Notes: generated by a model from the sequence alone, not told the origin. DNA of 64,000 bases from Sthenelais limicola (GCA_942159475.1 OW804094.1:19573067-19637066), one strand, 5' to 3'. Shown: positions 11,471 through 24,181, counted from the first letter of the stretch. Numbers and translations: made by a program.

Positions 11471-11709
11471 GGGTGAAATCGTCAGAAAATGTACAATTCG
11501 CCTTCACCAATTCTACTCAAATGATTCAGAATTAAGACAAAAATCCGGTTCAAAACTCAGCTCAACATAACCAAACAGATTGTTTGAAGCAAGTCAATTT
11601 CAAATATACTCAGATATACCTAGTATTGACCATTTTTCCGTGTACTTTAGCAAAATTTACTAAATGAGTAGATTTGCCAATTATTGTACATTTTCTGAAA
11701 ATCTGACCC
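11471..11709 (-). mobile_element. Family A MITE (A4-like variant), complete
   Basis: Left end gggtgaaatcgtcag; interior has 'caaacagattgtttgaagc', a variant shared with 19326-19570. Confidence 0.85.
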
Positions 11710-11963
11710 ATATATACACAAATACGTTGAAATGAAGAAATAAGTTCAGCATTACATGGCGGGGAAAACGTAACGTAACATATCAAGTAAAATGTTTCAT
11801 CTCACAATTTCTGTTGTATACATGCAATTGCACCGTAATTCACAAAAAAGATACGGATACGATTACGTTATTGAGATAGGTTTGCTGGCGGAATCTCCAT
11901 ATATACTGTTTGTCTATTTCCGTGTTAGTTCTTTTTGATATTAACTCTATTGACACAATATAT

Positions 11964-12198
11964 GGGTCAGACTTTAAGAAAATGTACAATTGGTAGCTCT
12001 ACACATTTGGGAAAATCTTATAAATTAGGCTGAAAAATGAAGAATACTGGGTATATCTGAGTATATTTGGTATCGAATTGATTTAAAGTATCAGTTCTGT
12101 TATGTTAAACTCCATTTTGAAGTTCATTTTTGTCTTAAAAGTGGGTTATTTGAGAGGACTGGTGAAGGTGAATTGTACATTTTCTGAAAATCTGACCC
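11964..12198 (+). mobile_element. Family A MITE (A1), complete
   Basis: Both termini present; flanks ATAT and ATAC. Confidence 0.88.
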
Positions 12199-12428
12199 AT
12201 ACATGGTTCATGAGGTTCGTGAGAGTCCGCTATTATGTTATGCTGCAGCATGTTTTATACATGTTAGGGTTAGGTAGATTGTGTTTGATTGAATTTTGAT
12301 TTCATTATATGAATAATGAATTGGGTAGTGGACATTAATATCTGTCCTTGGAGGTCAACGCCCTGAACAAACAATACAATCCGATACAATGGTGCATAAA
12401 ATAGTAATTCGGTAGGGTGCTGATACAT

Positions 12429-12663
12429 GGGTCAGATTTTCAGAAAATGTACAATTGGCAGTTGTACACATTTAGTAAACTCTCCTAAATAAGGCTGCAA
12501 TAAGGCCAATACCAGGTAAATTCTAGTATATTCAGCATTGCATTGATTCTAGCAATCAGTTTGGTAAGGTTGAAGTGTATTTTGAACTTTATTTTCGTCT
12601 GAAATTTGGGTTATTTGAGAAAATCGGCGAAGTTGAATTGGACATTTTCTGAAAATCCTCCCC
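12429..12663 (+). mobile_element. Family A MITE (A2), complete
   Basis: Right terminus mutated to ctgaaaatcctcccc; it abuts a family C element. Confidence 0.86.
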
Positions 12664-12667
12664 ATAT

Positions 12668-13294
12668 ATGTGATGTGTTAGAGCAAAATAAGTCACAAGT
12701 CACGAATAATAGTTTTCAAATGATTTTCGCCAAAAAGCCTTGCTCAGAGCGTTTCATTTTTGAGATTTCTAACAATGATATTATTATGAATACATGTACC
12801 AAATTTGGAGACTATTTAATATATAGGTCAGATTTTCAGAAAATGTACAATTCGCCTTCACCAATCCTCTCAAATAGCCCACATTTAAGACAGATATGAG
12901 CTTATAAATGCAGTTTAACATAATAGAATCGATACTATAAATCGACGAGACAGCAAATATACTCAGATATACCCAAATGTACCAATTCTTTTAGCAAAAA
13001 TTACTAAATATGTAGAGCTGCCAATTGTAAATTTCCTGAAAATCTGACCCATATATGACGTTATCCTGAGAAGTATATTTAACTACAGTAACTATACTAA
13101 TGATTGACCATTAAGAGGTATTTCTTTCATCTGAGAATAAAGTTGGTCAGGCAGAACACAAATATAAAAGTACGTATTCGATGTCCTAATGTTTACTATC
13201 AATGGAATCCCTTCGATCTCATCTTTTCAAATATTATGGTACCTCAAATCCATACATTGTGACTTGTGACTCATTTTCTGTAACACATGACATA
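12668..13294 (+). mobile_element. Family C MITE interrupted by family A
   Basis: Left part 12668-12825 and right part 13051-13294; the right terminus reads cacatgacatatg. Confidence 0.82.
12826..13050 (-). mobile_element. Family A MITE (A1), nested in family C
   Basis: Interrupts family C exactly at its 'atttaatatat' motif, leaving ATAT on both sides. Confidence 0.88.
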
Positions 13295-14008
13295 TGTGTG
13301 ACACATTTAAGAAGATAGGGTTAAAAATATATTCAACCAAGAAATGATCTGATCAAATTGATTATAGGTGGCGTTCGTTTTCAGTGGAGTCGATGGACTT
13401 ATTTTATTTCTTAATTAACAAAATAATATCCTACATACAATGTACATTGTTTCAACAGTATCTCAATTCGACGCCAACAACTTTTTTAGTGTTACATATA
13501 AAAGGGAGATAAGAGTGAAAAATATGAAAGAAAGGATATTGTAAATAGTGGAAGATGACCGAAAAAGTGTATTGAGTCTACATACATTTTCCACACATGT
13601 GTAAATGCTGTGTTAAATTATATACATTATGTAGTTATTGAATTATGTAACGATGATATGAATCGGATCTTAAGCTTTCTCTGACTGGCTTTTATTAAGG
13701 GAATTTAACAATGTCCGTCGTGCACGGGGGAGGTATAAAGGTATAAGGAAGGATAAAGAACAATGACAATATATATAAGACAATGTGAGCGAGGTGAGTA
13801 ATGATAATACCTAACTTATTAACCTGTAATCATACACATTAATATGGGGAGATATGCAAATAGGATATGTTATGATGACGTAGTAATAACTATGCAGACA
13901 TATTCTTATATTTCATCAGAAAACACTAACACATGCACTAGGAAATGTACAGCGCTTTTTAGATATATGAAAGTAGAACTTTCAACAGAAAAAGATCCCT
14001 CAAGAGAG
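13295..14008. other. No gene seen, 13295-14008
   Basis: AT-rich, no recognised repeat. Confidence 0.55.
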
Positions 14009-14166
14009 AAACAGGAAAATGGATCACAAGTCTCAGAAAAATGATTTTGTAACACGGTCATATTTGAAAAGATGAGATCAAGCCGATTCCATTGATAGTA
14101 AACAGTAGGACATCTAATAAGTAATACAATTTAAGTTTGATGTTTTTATTTTTGAAATATATTTTT
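14009..14166 (-). mobile_element. Family C MITE, partial
   Basis: 'ggaaaatggatcacaagtc' through the subterminal 'ttgaaaagatgagatcaagc' block. Confidence 0.75.
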
Positions 14167-14522
14167 GAATATAAAGAAAGGTCAACTCTACTATGTTTTG
14201 TGAGGAGTAAAGGGAATACAGCAGAGACAGGTACCACTTGGTCGGAGGGGGAGGGGCGGGGTATGACCACAGTCTAGGCCCAAAGATGAGAGAGTCCCTT
14301 CAAACGTAGGGAAAGCCTCTCGCCTTGAACCGCAGAGTGCCATTTTAATTCCATTAAGACCACAAAATATTATTGTAATCCCACTAGTACACCCAGTTCT
14401 AGGCCAGGAAACAGATTAGCGAAGTAGGCGCCCAATCACTGACATAAAATTCTTATCTGATCTGAAGGTTTAGGCCTGGACTTCCCAGCTATTGTTGTAT
14501 CGTGCTGTTTACTTCAGCTATT

Positions 14523-14747
14523 GGGTCAAGTTTTCAGAAAATGTACAATTCACCTTCACCAATCCCAACAAATAACCCAAATTTAAGACGAAAATCAGGT
14601 TCAAAATTCAGTTCAACATAACCAAACAGATCTATTGGATGAATACAATACAGAATACACACAGTATTTATCATCTTCCACTCAAATTTACCAGAATTTG
14701 AGAGATGTGTAGAACTGTAGTTTGTGCATTTTCTGAAAGTCTGACCC
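14523..14747 (-). mobile_element. Family A MITE (A3), complete
   Basis: Termini gggtcaagttttcag and ctgaaagtctgaccc. Confidence 0.86.
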
Positions 14748-15010
14748 TCTTATTGCTGGTATTGCACTAGATCCTCGGAAGTAGACTACCCATTATTGTT
14801 TTATAAGATTTTACAAGCATGTTTTGAGTTAATGACTGGTTGTGTACCACTAGTGAGTAGAGTAGGATAATACCACCCATTATTGTGGGAGGCTTTATCC
14901 GACTTTAGTTCTACTTTGATTGCTAAGCTTCATTTATTTCCTGAAGTAGTTTACCTTGAGACGGTGAGGTCTTTATCCGGTTCGAAATACATAATAATAC
15001 AATCATACAT

Positions 15011-15245
15011 GGGTCAGATGTTCAGAAAATGTACAATTGGCAGCTCTACACATTGAGGAAATTATCCTAAATTAGGCTGAAAAATAGAAAATACCGGGTA
15101 TATTTGAATATATTTGGTATCGCATTGATTTAAAGTATACGTTCTGTTATGTTAAACTGCATTTTGAAGCTCATTCTTTTCGTAAATGTTGGCTATTTGA
15201 GAGGATTGGTGAAGGCGAACTGTACATTTTCTGAAAATCTGACCC
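15011..15245 (+). mobile_element. Family A MITE (A1), complete
   Basis: Perfect ACAT duplication on both sides. Confidence 0.9.
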
Positions 15246-15351
15246 ACATAATACAATCATACATGTATGCACATATTGCTGAACCTATGAATTAGCCGAC
15301 AGAAATAGATGAAATTATTTGGTGGGATAAATACAGCCTTGCAGTACTGTC

Positions 15352-15700
15352 AATAGGGGATTTGTATAGCCGCCATTGTGAATCTTAATTCGCATGGAAT
15401 TATGGGTGTAATGGTACAGTTTAAAATCTAAAGAAAACATGTCATGTTCAGCATTGAATATTGTCAATGCTCTAATGTCAATATCCATGTGGTATACATG
15501 TTTCCATGACACAAGTCTTCATCATTGCCCTCATGCATTTGGTTTTCATTGGTCATTTATATAAGCTACAATATTGGTGGACACATTTCTGCAATTTTTG
15601 ATAAAAATGTTGCCAAATATTTTTATGTCAGATCTGAACTGAATCCGTCCCAGCATGCACTGTGACAGACATTCGCAGTGGTACATGCAACTCCCCTATT
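15352..15700 (-). mobile_element. Family B MITE, complete
   Basis: 349 bp with both termini; directly followed by a perfect small hairpin. Confidence 0.87.
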
Positions 15701-15702
15701 AA

Positions 15703-15750
15703 AAGTAGTTTCCACCAACGTAGTCCCCATCATGTTGGTGGAAACTACTT
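15703..15750. repeat. Perfect 17-bp stem hairpin
   Basis: AAGTAGTTTCCACCAAC, a 14-nt loop, then its exact complement; abuts a family B end. Confidence 0.8.
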
Positions 15751-16012
15751 AGATATATTTTCTTCTATTTTCTTCTATATTCTATTTTTTGTATGTGTTA
15801 AAACTATTTACTATTAGATGTAGAAGGTCCCGTCGGAAGAACTGTCTCTAACAGAGACAAGAGACCTATTTTCATAGAGACCTTATGCATGTATATCAAT
15901 GTGAAAATAAAGTTTTAATATGTATAAGTACGACTCTCAAAATTCAATGGTGTTAAACTGTGTCTATAGATACAAACTATAGAATGTTAGATATATTATA
16001 CAGTTAATGTAT

Positions 16013-16302
16013 ATATCATCATATTTGAAAAGATGAGATCAATCCGATTCTACTAAATGTAAACATTAGGACATCTTAACTTCTACTTCTTTTTTTATGT
16101 TGGATATTTTATTTTTGAAAAAAAGATATTTCTGGGTGGACAATTACTAGTAAAGTAGGTAAATATACTCCATACGATGACCTAAGATATATTTAATGCA
16201 CCGTCTTACGACCGCAAGGACGGGAGGGATCTTGCAAATAAATCACTTTGAAAAATATCAATTTTGCGACTTGTGACTCATTTTCCTGAAACAGATCACA
16301 TA
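16013..16302 (-). mobile_element. Family C MITE, left terminus missing
   Basis: Begins at 'atatcatcatatttgaaaag'; right end complete. Confidence 0.78.
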
Positions 16303-16563
16303 TATGCATCGGATATGAAAAAGCATATATAGAGTGAGATACGCTGGAAATGTTTTTAAGAATAATTTCTTTAAAAAAATGTTCCATTGCGGAGTATTGA
16401 AGGCATATATAATAATTCAGTTAACTATTTCAGTCGTTTAAATCGCTTTAAGAATCAGATTCACACACGTCTCACCGACTTCAGGTTCATTAACCTTTAA
16501 TGTTTATTACGAATCCTTCAAGCTTGTTCATACATGCAACGTATTTGATATACAATTGCATAT

Positions 16564-17048
16564 GGGTCAGGTCACAAAAAAATGTACAATTGACAGCTCT
16601 AAACATTTAGTAATTTGTGCTAAATAAGGCTTAAAAATGATAAATACTGCCGGGTATATCTGAGTATATCTGGCATTGGGGGCTTTAAACAATGTTTTGG
16701 TTAAGTTGAATTATATTTCGAACCTAATTTCTGTCTTATATGTGGGACAATTTGTTATATGGGTCAGATTTTCAGAAAATGCACAATCTACAGTTCTACA
16801 CATCTATCAAATTCCGGATAATTAGAGTGAAAGATGATAAATACAAGGTATATCTGAGTGTATTCTGTATTGAAATCATTCAATAAATCTGTCTGGTTAT
16901 GTTGAACTGTATTTTGAACCGGATTTCCGTCTTAAATGCGGATTATTTGAGAGAATTGTTGAAGGCCAATTGTACATTTTCTAAAAATCTGACCCATATG
17001 TGGGAGAGTTGCTGAAAGTGAATTGTACATTTTCTGACGATTTCACCC
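16564..17048 (+). mobile_element. Family A MITE interrupted by a second family A copy
   Basis: Left part 16564-16760 and right part 16996-17048 form one old copy (right end tctgacgatttcaccc). The intruder at 16761-16995 is bordered by ATAT. Confidence 0.82.
16761..16995 (+). mobile_element. Family A MITE (A3), nested in family A
   Basis: Complete copy with ATAT duplication inside an older copy of the same family. Confidence 0.88.
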
Positions 17049-17146
17049 TTGAATAGCATCACCTACCTGTACAACTTAATAATAAACATATTACCTATAG
17101 CCATGAAAATAAAGTTAATCAAATATTGACCCGATACACAATAAAC

Positions 17147-17487
17147 AATAGGGGACTTGCATGTGCCACTGCGCATGTCTGGTACAGTGCATCATGGGAT
17201 GGATTTTGATGAAATCTGACATACGAATATTTGGGAAAATTTTATAAAAAAAAATGCAAGAATGTTTTCACGAAAATCACAGCTTTCATAGATTTTCTAT
17301 GACAACCAAATGCATGATGGGAACTATGAAAGCTTGTGCTATGGAAACCTGTATAACACATTGATATTGACATTGGAGTATTGATAAATATCCCATGCTG
17401 AACATAACATGACTTCTATAGGTTTTATACTGTACCATTGGTCCCATAATGCCATGCGAAAAATGGCGTCTATGCAACTCCCCTATT
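17147..17487 (+). mobile_element. Family B MITE, complete
   Basis: 341 bp, both termini present. Confidence 0.87.
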
Positions 17488-17526
17488 CATAACTGAGTAG
17501 AATCAAGGACGTCCTCATTTTCATAT

Positions 17527-17761
17527 GGGTCAGATTGTCAGAAAATGTATAATTGGCAGCTGTACACATTTAGTAAATTCTGCTAAATTACGCTGCAATG
17601 TGGTCAATACTAGGTAAATTCGAGTATATTCGGCATTATATTGATTCTAGCAATCTGTTTGGTTAGGTTGAACTGTATTTTGAACTTTATTTCCGTCTGA
17701 AATCTGGGTTATTTGAGACGATTGGCGAAGTTGAATTATAGATTTTCTGAAAATCTGACCC
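17527..17761 (+). mobile_element. Family A MITE (A2), complete
   Basis: Both termini present, ATAT flanks. Confidence 0.89.
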
Positions 17762-17871
17762 ATATATTCATCCAGTTGAGGTCAGATATCCAAATGAGAT
17801 TTCCAAGAAGTCTATTATGGGATTTAGTGCACCACAAACTGTGCCGAGATTTACATTTTGTGGGATTTCCT

Positions 17872-18341
17872 GGGTCAAACCTTCAGAAAATGCACAATCG
17901 GCAGCTCCACATCTTCAGTAAATTCTGTAATATTAGACTGAGAAATGGTCTGTGCTAAGTAAATGGGTCAGATTCGCAGAAAATGTACAATTCGCCTTCA
18001 CTAATTCTCTCAAATTATTTAAGACAGAAATGAGCTTCAAAATGCTGTTTAACATAGCAAAACATATAATATTAATTAAAGCAATACCAAATCTACTCAG
18101 ATATATCCGGTATTCTTCATGTTTCAGCTTAATTCAGGAGAATTTCCTGAATTTGTAGAGCTACCAATTGTATGTTTTCTGAAAATCTGACCCATATCTG
18201 AGTGTATTTGGTGTTGTGTTGATTCGAACAATGTGTTTGGTTGTGTTGTGAACTGGATTTTGAAGCTTATTATTGTCTTAGATTAGGGTTATTTAAGAGG
18301 ATTGCTGAAGGGGAAATGTACATTTTCAGGCGATTCCACCC
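17872..18341 (+). mobile_element. Family A MITE (A3) interrupted by another family A copy
   Basis: Left part ends near 17950 ('gactgagaaatggtc'); right part resumes at 18194 ('atatctgagtgtatttgg') and ends ggcgattccaccc. Confidence 0.8.
17965..18193 (-). mobile_element. Family A MITE (A1), nested in family A
   Basis: Complete, in opposite orientation to its host copy. Confidence 0.87.
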
Positions 18342-18364
18342 TTCTGTCGATATCCTAGTATGTA

Positions 18365-18575
18365 ATGTGATGTGATTCGTGAAAATGCGTTACAATTCAC
18401 AAAAATATTCTAATTTTAACTTTTAATTAAGTGTTTTTGTCACACGATCTCTTTGTACGAATGACCTCATTTTGGGGACATCCAATGCTCCAAGATACAT
18501 GATACATATATCGAATTTCAAGATTGTGTATCAAATGTATTCATACATTTCTAAGCTCATCCTATAGAGTTTATA
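18365..18575 (+). mobile_element. Family C MITE, left half
   Basis: Left terminus atgtgatgtgattcgtg to 'catcctatagagtttata'. Confidence 0.75.
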
Positions 18576-19325
18576 TGTGAAAATGTGAGGTTATTCTAAT
18601 GTGTTTATTTAACTACTTTAGTGATTGATTGATTTTGATTTTCGATTTGAAAATATTTTTATTCAGGATTGTATATATTTCCGTACATTCAGCACGAATA
18701 CATTCTACATTATTCTTTGGTAAGAGACAACAATTGAACTAGTGTAGTGATCTTCGGATCCGATCCGCTCTGCTAAGGTTAATAAAGGATTCACGACAAG
18801 GAAAGTACCTTTTGCACAATACTTTATTACCAACTTTGGGACAAGTTCCCCACGGCGTGTCCGCTCGGAGATGGTCCAGCCACCTCTTGGTTTTACCACC
18901 AACACAAATATGGTGCCTTGTAGTTCAGTCGGATACAAGTTGTATACAAATGGCAGTAGAAGTAATAAACGTAAACTTGATATGCAGCACAGTACAATAG
19001 ACTTCCGTTTGATGAACTCACAAAGGATAACACATGGAAGAGTAAATATGCAATACGAAGGAAAGACTCACATAAAAGCGTATATATGTGGTCAAGAGGG
19101 CTAGTACTGCCCACTGGGCTAGTACAGGTGTACTAACCTCAGCGGACAGCACCACCCAACAACATGAGTGGACATTACATGTCCCATACCTTTACACATA
19201 TTATACCCCAGACCCACTACACTAGTATACTTAATGAGATTGACAATTGACTGAACCTCAAGAAATATCTCTAACTTTTGTTTTCATGCAAACAAAATAA
19301 TTATAGAAGAATATATTATCCATAT
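18576..19325. other. Higher-complexity unassigned stretch, 18576-19325
   Basis: Base composition is more balanced than its neighbours at 18740-19190 and open frames overlap on both strands, but there are no splice signals, LTR ends or protein motifs I recognise. Could be a fragment of an unidentified retroelement. Confidence 0.4.
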
Positions 19326-19570
19326 GGGTGAAATCGTCAGAAAATGTACAATTCGCCCTCCCCAATTTTCTCAAATGACCCAGAACTAATACAAAAATCA
19401 GGTCCAAAACTCAGCTCTACATAACCAAACAGATTGTTGGAAGCAAGTCATTTTCAAATATACTCAGATATACATATATATATATGTATTGACAATTTTT
19501 CAGTGTACTTAAGCAGAATTTACTAAATGTGTAGATTTGCCAATTGTACATTTTTCTGAAAATCTGACCC
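19326..19570 (-). mobile_element. Family A MITE (A4-like variant), complete
   Basis: Flanked by ATAT; interior enlarged by a (TA)n stretch at about 19472. Confidence 0.87.
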
Positions 19571-20020
19571 ATATCCTAATGTTTACTAGGCCAAAAAAAA
19601 AATAGGTGTGTTTCCGATTTATCTGGCTGAAAACTAGGTTGGGGGGGGTAACTTTTTTTTTTGTTATTTTTTTTTGTTTGGAAACCTCCCAGGAACTGAA
19701 AAAAATGTCTTTTTTATAACAATAGTTGTTTTGAACATGGGAAATGTGCCTTTTGACAGTTCCAGGTTAGGAAAACCCGTTTTCCTGCTTTTATAAGCTT
19801 TTTTTGTCAAAAAATCCAAAAGAAATCAGGTATGGTAAAATTTTTTTAGGTAGGGTAAGGTTTTTCTAGGTAGGGGGGGGGGGGGGGATAAATCGGAAAC
19901 ACACCTATTTTTTTTGGCCCTATCATTGGAATCCCGACAATCTCATCTTTTCAAATTAGATGATATCTCAAATTCACATTTGTTGGGACCTCTGACTCAC
20001 CTTTCTATAACACATCACAC
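19571..20020 (+). mobile_element. Family C MITE right half, interrupted by foldback I
   Basis: 'cctaatgtttacta' then, after the intruder, 'tatcattggaatcccgac' to the right terminus. Confidence 0.8.
19589..19919. mobile_element. Foldback element I (GGCC termini), nested in family C
   Basis: About 35-bp terminal repeats: GGCC, a poly-A run, then ATAGGTGTGTTTCCGATTTATC-type sequence mirrored at the right end. CTA is duplicated on both sides and the family C consensus (tttactatcattgg) is the empty site. The arms remain complementary inward (cctcccaggaactg, cagttccaggttagg). Confidence 0.85.
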
Positions 20021-20093
20021 CCTTCATCATCTGACAATTTAGAGAAACCTGTTTATATAAAATCCGAAAAAAGGCTGCTACACAGAAGTATAT

Positions 20094-20328
20094 GGGTCAG
20101 ATTTTCAGAAAATGTACAATTCAGCTTCGCCCATCTTCTCAAATAACTCAAATGTCAGACGAAAATAAAGTTGAAAATATTGTTCAACCTAACCAGACAG
20201 ACTGCTAGAACCAATGCAATGCCGAATATACTCGAATTTATCTAGTATTGGCCAAATTGCAGCCTAATTTAGCAGAATTTACTACATGTGTAGAGCTGCC
20301 AATTGTACATTTTCTGAAAATCTGACCC
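20094..20328 (-). mobile_element. Family A MITE (A2), complete
   Basis: ATAT on both sides. Confidence 0.89.
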
Positions 20329-20674
20329 ATATGGCAAGAAGGCCTCGCTTGTATAGGAGGCAGTGGTACAGAAAATATGACCCCCCCCCCTCCCGCTTCC
20401 CCCCAAACAAAATAATAAAACACGAGCCATAAAAGTCATCGTGAAAATAAAATAAGAAGTACCTAGAATAAAGAAGGTCGTCGGCGCGAGAGCGTTAGGA
20501 ATGTAGAAGCCAAGATTGCAGGAATATTGAAATAAAGTTGCAGTATTTCTAAAAAAAATGAAATCTGAAAATAATTTCCATCAATCGATCAATCCACAAA
20601 AGCCCTAGTGGAAATGATGGAGATAGACAATCAGTGGCAATGATCGAGTGGAGGAGCATTAGCTGCATGTGTAT

Positions 20675-20911
20675 GGGTCAGGTTTCAAGAAAATGTACAA
20701 TTCACCTTCACCAATCTTTTTCTCAAATAACTCACATTTAAGACAGAAATAAAGGCCAAAATACAGTTCAACCTAACCAAACAGATTGCTAGAATCAATG
20801 CAATGCCGAATATACTCGAATTTACCTAGTATTGACCAAATTGCAGCCTAATTTAGCAGAATTTACTACATGTGTACAGCTGCCAATTGTACATTTTCTG
20901 AAGATCTGACC
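20675..20911 (-). mobile_element. Family A MITE (A2), complete
   Basis: Right end loses one C of GACCC; flanks tgtat and tgtac. Confidence 0.86.
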
Positions 20912-20962
20912 TGTACGGGTTCATGGTGGTTTGCACAATGTGGATTCGCTTAATTACATGGT

Positions 20963-21197
20963 GGGTGAAATTTCCAGAAAATGCACAATTCACATCTAGA
21001 AACCTTCCTAAATAACCTGAATTTAATATAAAAATGAGACTCAAAACACAATTCAACATAACCAAACACATCCTTTGAATCAACACAATACCGAATATTC
21101 TCAGATATAGGTAATATTTATCTTTTCTCAGCCTAATTTAGCAGAATTTGAAAAATGTGTAAAGTGGCCAGTTGTACATTTCTAGACGATCTAACCC
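20963..21197 (-). mobile_element. Family A MITE (A3-like), diverged
   Basis: Termini gggtgaaatttccag and ctagacgatctaaccc; interior 'cacatcctttgaatcaac' also occurs in the fragment at 25496. Confidence 0.82.
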
Positions 21198-21887
21198 TGT
21201 AACACATCTTCATTCATACAGACCATTCTTCATGCAGTTCTCCCTATCGTCACAGAGGATTTTGCAATTCAATTCAATTCGATTCAAGACATTTTTTATT
21301 TGCATAGCTGGTACTACAAAAAGGAAGGCCCATTTTTGAAACCTAGGTTCCAAGTCTTCCAGTGGCTTCCTGGTAGTTTGTTATTGCCAAAATCGATTTA
21401 CAATAACATACTACGATATAAATTTCATGGCTATTTAATGGATATTCAAGGGCTATTTTCCACCTGTCTATGTTTAGCTGTTTCTTTATGGGTAGGCTTA
21501 GTTGAATAATATGTATTAACTACCTAACAGTGAGTAGTTCTGCTATAAAAGAACTCAAATTCACACTATACAAAGGGCTAAAGGCCAACATGTCTTTTAA
21601 TTACGTTATAGTAGTAAAAGTGTCACCCCTACCGGGATACAATTGCGTTCCCTAATGAGTTATTTTCGAGGTGTCGCTCAAGTTTAAAAAAACAAACAAA
21701 TACCAAGTGTTTAATGCTATTGTTCCAGCCTTTTTACCCGACTGATATAGGTTTCTATGGTGACATCCTTGAGTCATTAATAATTAAACCATATGATGTA
21801 TCAAGTCGTCACTTACAATTATTTTATGATGTCCATTGCTCGCAATTTGATCTATACTCTGTTTCGGGTAATCCTTCATGCATTTGT
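21198..21887. other. No gene seen, 21198-21887
   Basis: Includes 'caattcaattcaattcgatt' simple sequence at 21267. Confidence 0.55.
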
Positions 21888-22100
21888 TAAAGTAAATAAA
21901 TATACTTCATACCAATGCCTTCAAAACGCAAGGATATATTTAATACAATGTCCTGTAATTTGGTACATGGATTTATATGACTATAAGTGCTAAACCCTCT
22001 AAATATCAGAACATTTCAATTATGAGATCTTGTGAAAAAAACACTTGGAAAAATATCAATTTCACGACTTATGACTCTTTTTCCTGGAACACATCACAGA
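21888..22100 (-). mobile_element. Family C MITE, right half
   Basis: 'gtaaataaatatacttcat' to the terminus acacatcacag; another copy starts 40 bp later. Confidence 0.78.
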
Positions 22101-22140
22101 TGAGGATGGGATTAATTTTAATGGGATTGCTTCCGATTAA

Positions 22141-22272
22141 ATGTGATGTGCATTACCGGTAAATGAGTCACAAGTCGCAAAACTATTTTTCAGATATTTT
22201 TCAAAGTGATTTTCTGGAATGTTCTGATTTTTTTTTAGGGTTGTGCACTCTTAGTCGTATTTTTTTAATACT
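22141..22272 (+). mobile_element. Family C MITE, left part
   Basis: Left terminus atgtgatgtgcattacc to 'cttagtcgtattttttt'; continuity is lost before the family A copy at 22296. Confidence 0.75.
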
Positions 22273-22295
22273 TTTATTGACAAATGTTGACATAT

Positions 22296-22530
22296 GGGTA
22301 AGATTTTCAGAAAATGTACAATTGGCAGCACTACACATTTAGGAAATTCTCCTGAATTAGGCTGAAAAAAGATGAATACCGGGTATATCTGAGTATATTT
22401 GGTATCACATGGATGTAAAGTATCAGTTCTGTTCTGTTAAACTACATTTTGAAGCTCATTTCTGTCTTAAATGTAGGTTATTTGAGCGGATTGGTGAAGG
22501 TGAATTGTACATTTTCTGAAAATCTGACCC
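22296..22530 (+). mobile_element. Family A MITE (A1), complete
   Basis: ATAT flanks; left end gggtaagattttcag. Confidence 0.89.
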
Positions 22531-22737
22531 ATATGTGATAAGTTTCATTTGCCAAGTGAAAAACAGGTTATTTAACATATGAGAATTATACATTGAAGTT
22601 ATAATAGCTAAAAATCATTGCATCCTTGTTTTTTTGCCCATGACAAAAATAGATCAGATATTTTCAGATTAATTTATCAATCCTCAAATCACAAAATCAG
22701 AGTACAATATTTACCGCCAGTAAATATCATATGAATC

Positions 22738-23250
22738 CATGCACCAAACTGTAAGACATTTTATTTAATATATCTTTGCGTTTTAAAGGTCATCCTATGG
22801 AGTATATTATGGATCTATTTTACTGCTAATAGGGGATTTGCATGTGCCACTGCGCATGTCTATTAGTGCATGCTGTGCAGTGCATGCTGGGATGGATTCT
22901 GATGAAATCGGACATATAAATAGTTGGTAACATTTTTATCAAAAATTGCAAAAATGTTTTCCCCTATATCATTGGTTTTGCAAATGATCTATGAAAACCA
23001 TATGCATGATGGGAAAGATGGGAACTTGTGTGGTAGAAACATGTATAACACAGGAATATTGATATCAGAGCATTGATAAATATTCCATGCTGAACATGAC
23101 ATGTTTGCTGTAGATTTTATGCTGTACCATTAGTCCCATAATTCCATGCGAATCAAGATTCAAAATGGCGGCTATGCAAATCCCCTATTGCCCACCCAGA
23201 AATATTGCAAACATTATTATAGAAATACTCATTAGATGCCTTACTGTTAA
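22738..23250 (+). mobile_element. Family C MITE, middle part interrupted by family B
   Basis: 'catgcaccaaactgtaag' to 'tactgct', then 'gcccacccagaaatattgc' to 'gatgccttactgtt'. Probably the continuation of the copy starting at 22141. Confidence 0.75.
22828..23189 (+). mobile_element. Family B MITE, nested in family C
   Basis: Interrupts the family C motif 'actggtaattgcccaccc'. Comparing flanks with uninterrupted family C implies insertion at AATT with duplication of AT. Confidence 0.87.
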
Positions 23251-24181
23251 AGACACATTTGCCTATTACCGACCAGATATCCGACTATTACTATACTGAG
23301 ATCTTTTCTCTCATTACCAATCACCAGTAAGCGATTACAAGGAGTCTTTTTACTATTACCACCCACTTATTTCCTATGTTGTGTGTCATCTGCTCCTATG
23401 ACAGATCTCAGCTCTGTCCTAATGGTAATGGATAGACTTACAACTTTGTTTATCTTCATGATTTATAAAATCTCAATATATAGACTACAAAAAATCCATT
23501 TCATCCACACACCACCACTATTTCTTGGGCACTACCTACAAAACAATTGTTAAACTAATTATTCTTTCACAGAAATGAAATGTATCATAAACAAGTTCAC
23601 TTTGGTCCAATTTCTGGCCTATGAGAGTAGCCTAAGTGCTATTCTACTAGCTAATAATCAAACAACCCTTAGTAGTATACACAAATGAGGGAGTCACTCA
23701 GGCATATTTGAGATAACTTTGTGTCAGAAAGAATATCCCAAATCCAAAATATTATCTCTTCGGATATTAAGATATCCATAAGTCATGTTGATTATGTGTT
23801 GGAATATCTTAGGAAAGTAAAATGATATTTGAAAAAGAAAAGCATTGGATATGTTGGATATTTATGTTGGATATTGATATCCTTACTCATCGGGGACAAA
23901 ACATAAATTATCTCAACAATTCTTTTTTTGTGACTTGTGACTCATTTTCCTGAAACACCAGTTAAGCTCATTTCTCTAGCTCCTTGTGCACAATACTTTT
24001 ATCCTTGTATTCTATCAGGCAAGTCCAATACCTTCTTGTGAAGTAATTTTCGCAGTAGGTCTATTGAGTAGATACTATTGGGTAGATTGGTAATATTCCA
24101 GCTAGTTTTGATGGTAAATACTACAACAAAACTTCCAATATATTGTTTTAAAGATACCTCATCTAGGCCTTGTTCTCCAGA
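23251..24181. other. No gene seen, 23251-24181
   Basis: Mostly unique; 23730-23890 is rich in GGATAT/ATATCC words in both orientations. Confidence 0.55.
23927..23960 (-). mobile_element. Family C MITE, terminal fragment
   Basis: Only 'tgtgacttgtgactcattt' to 'cctgaaacacc'. Confidence 0.65.

Noticed and set aside
18705..19190. Possible solo LTR or captured gene fragment
   Set aside because: No TG...CA ends, target duplication, primer-binding site or recognisable protein; kept only as an unassigned stretch.
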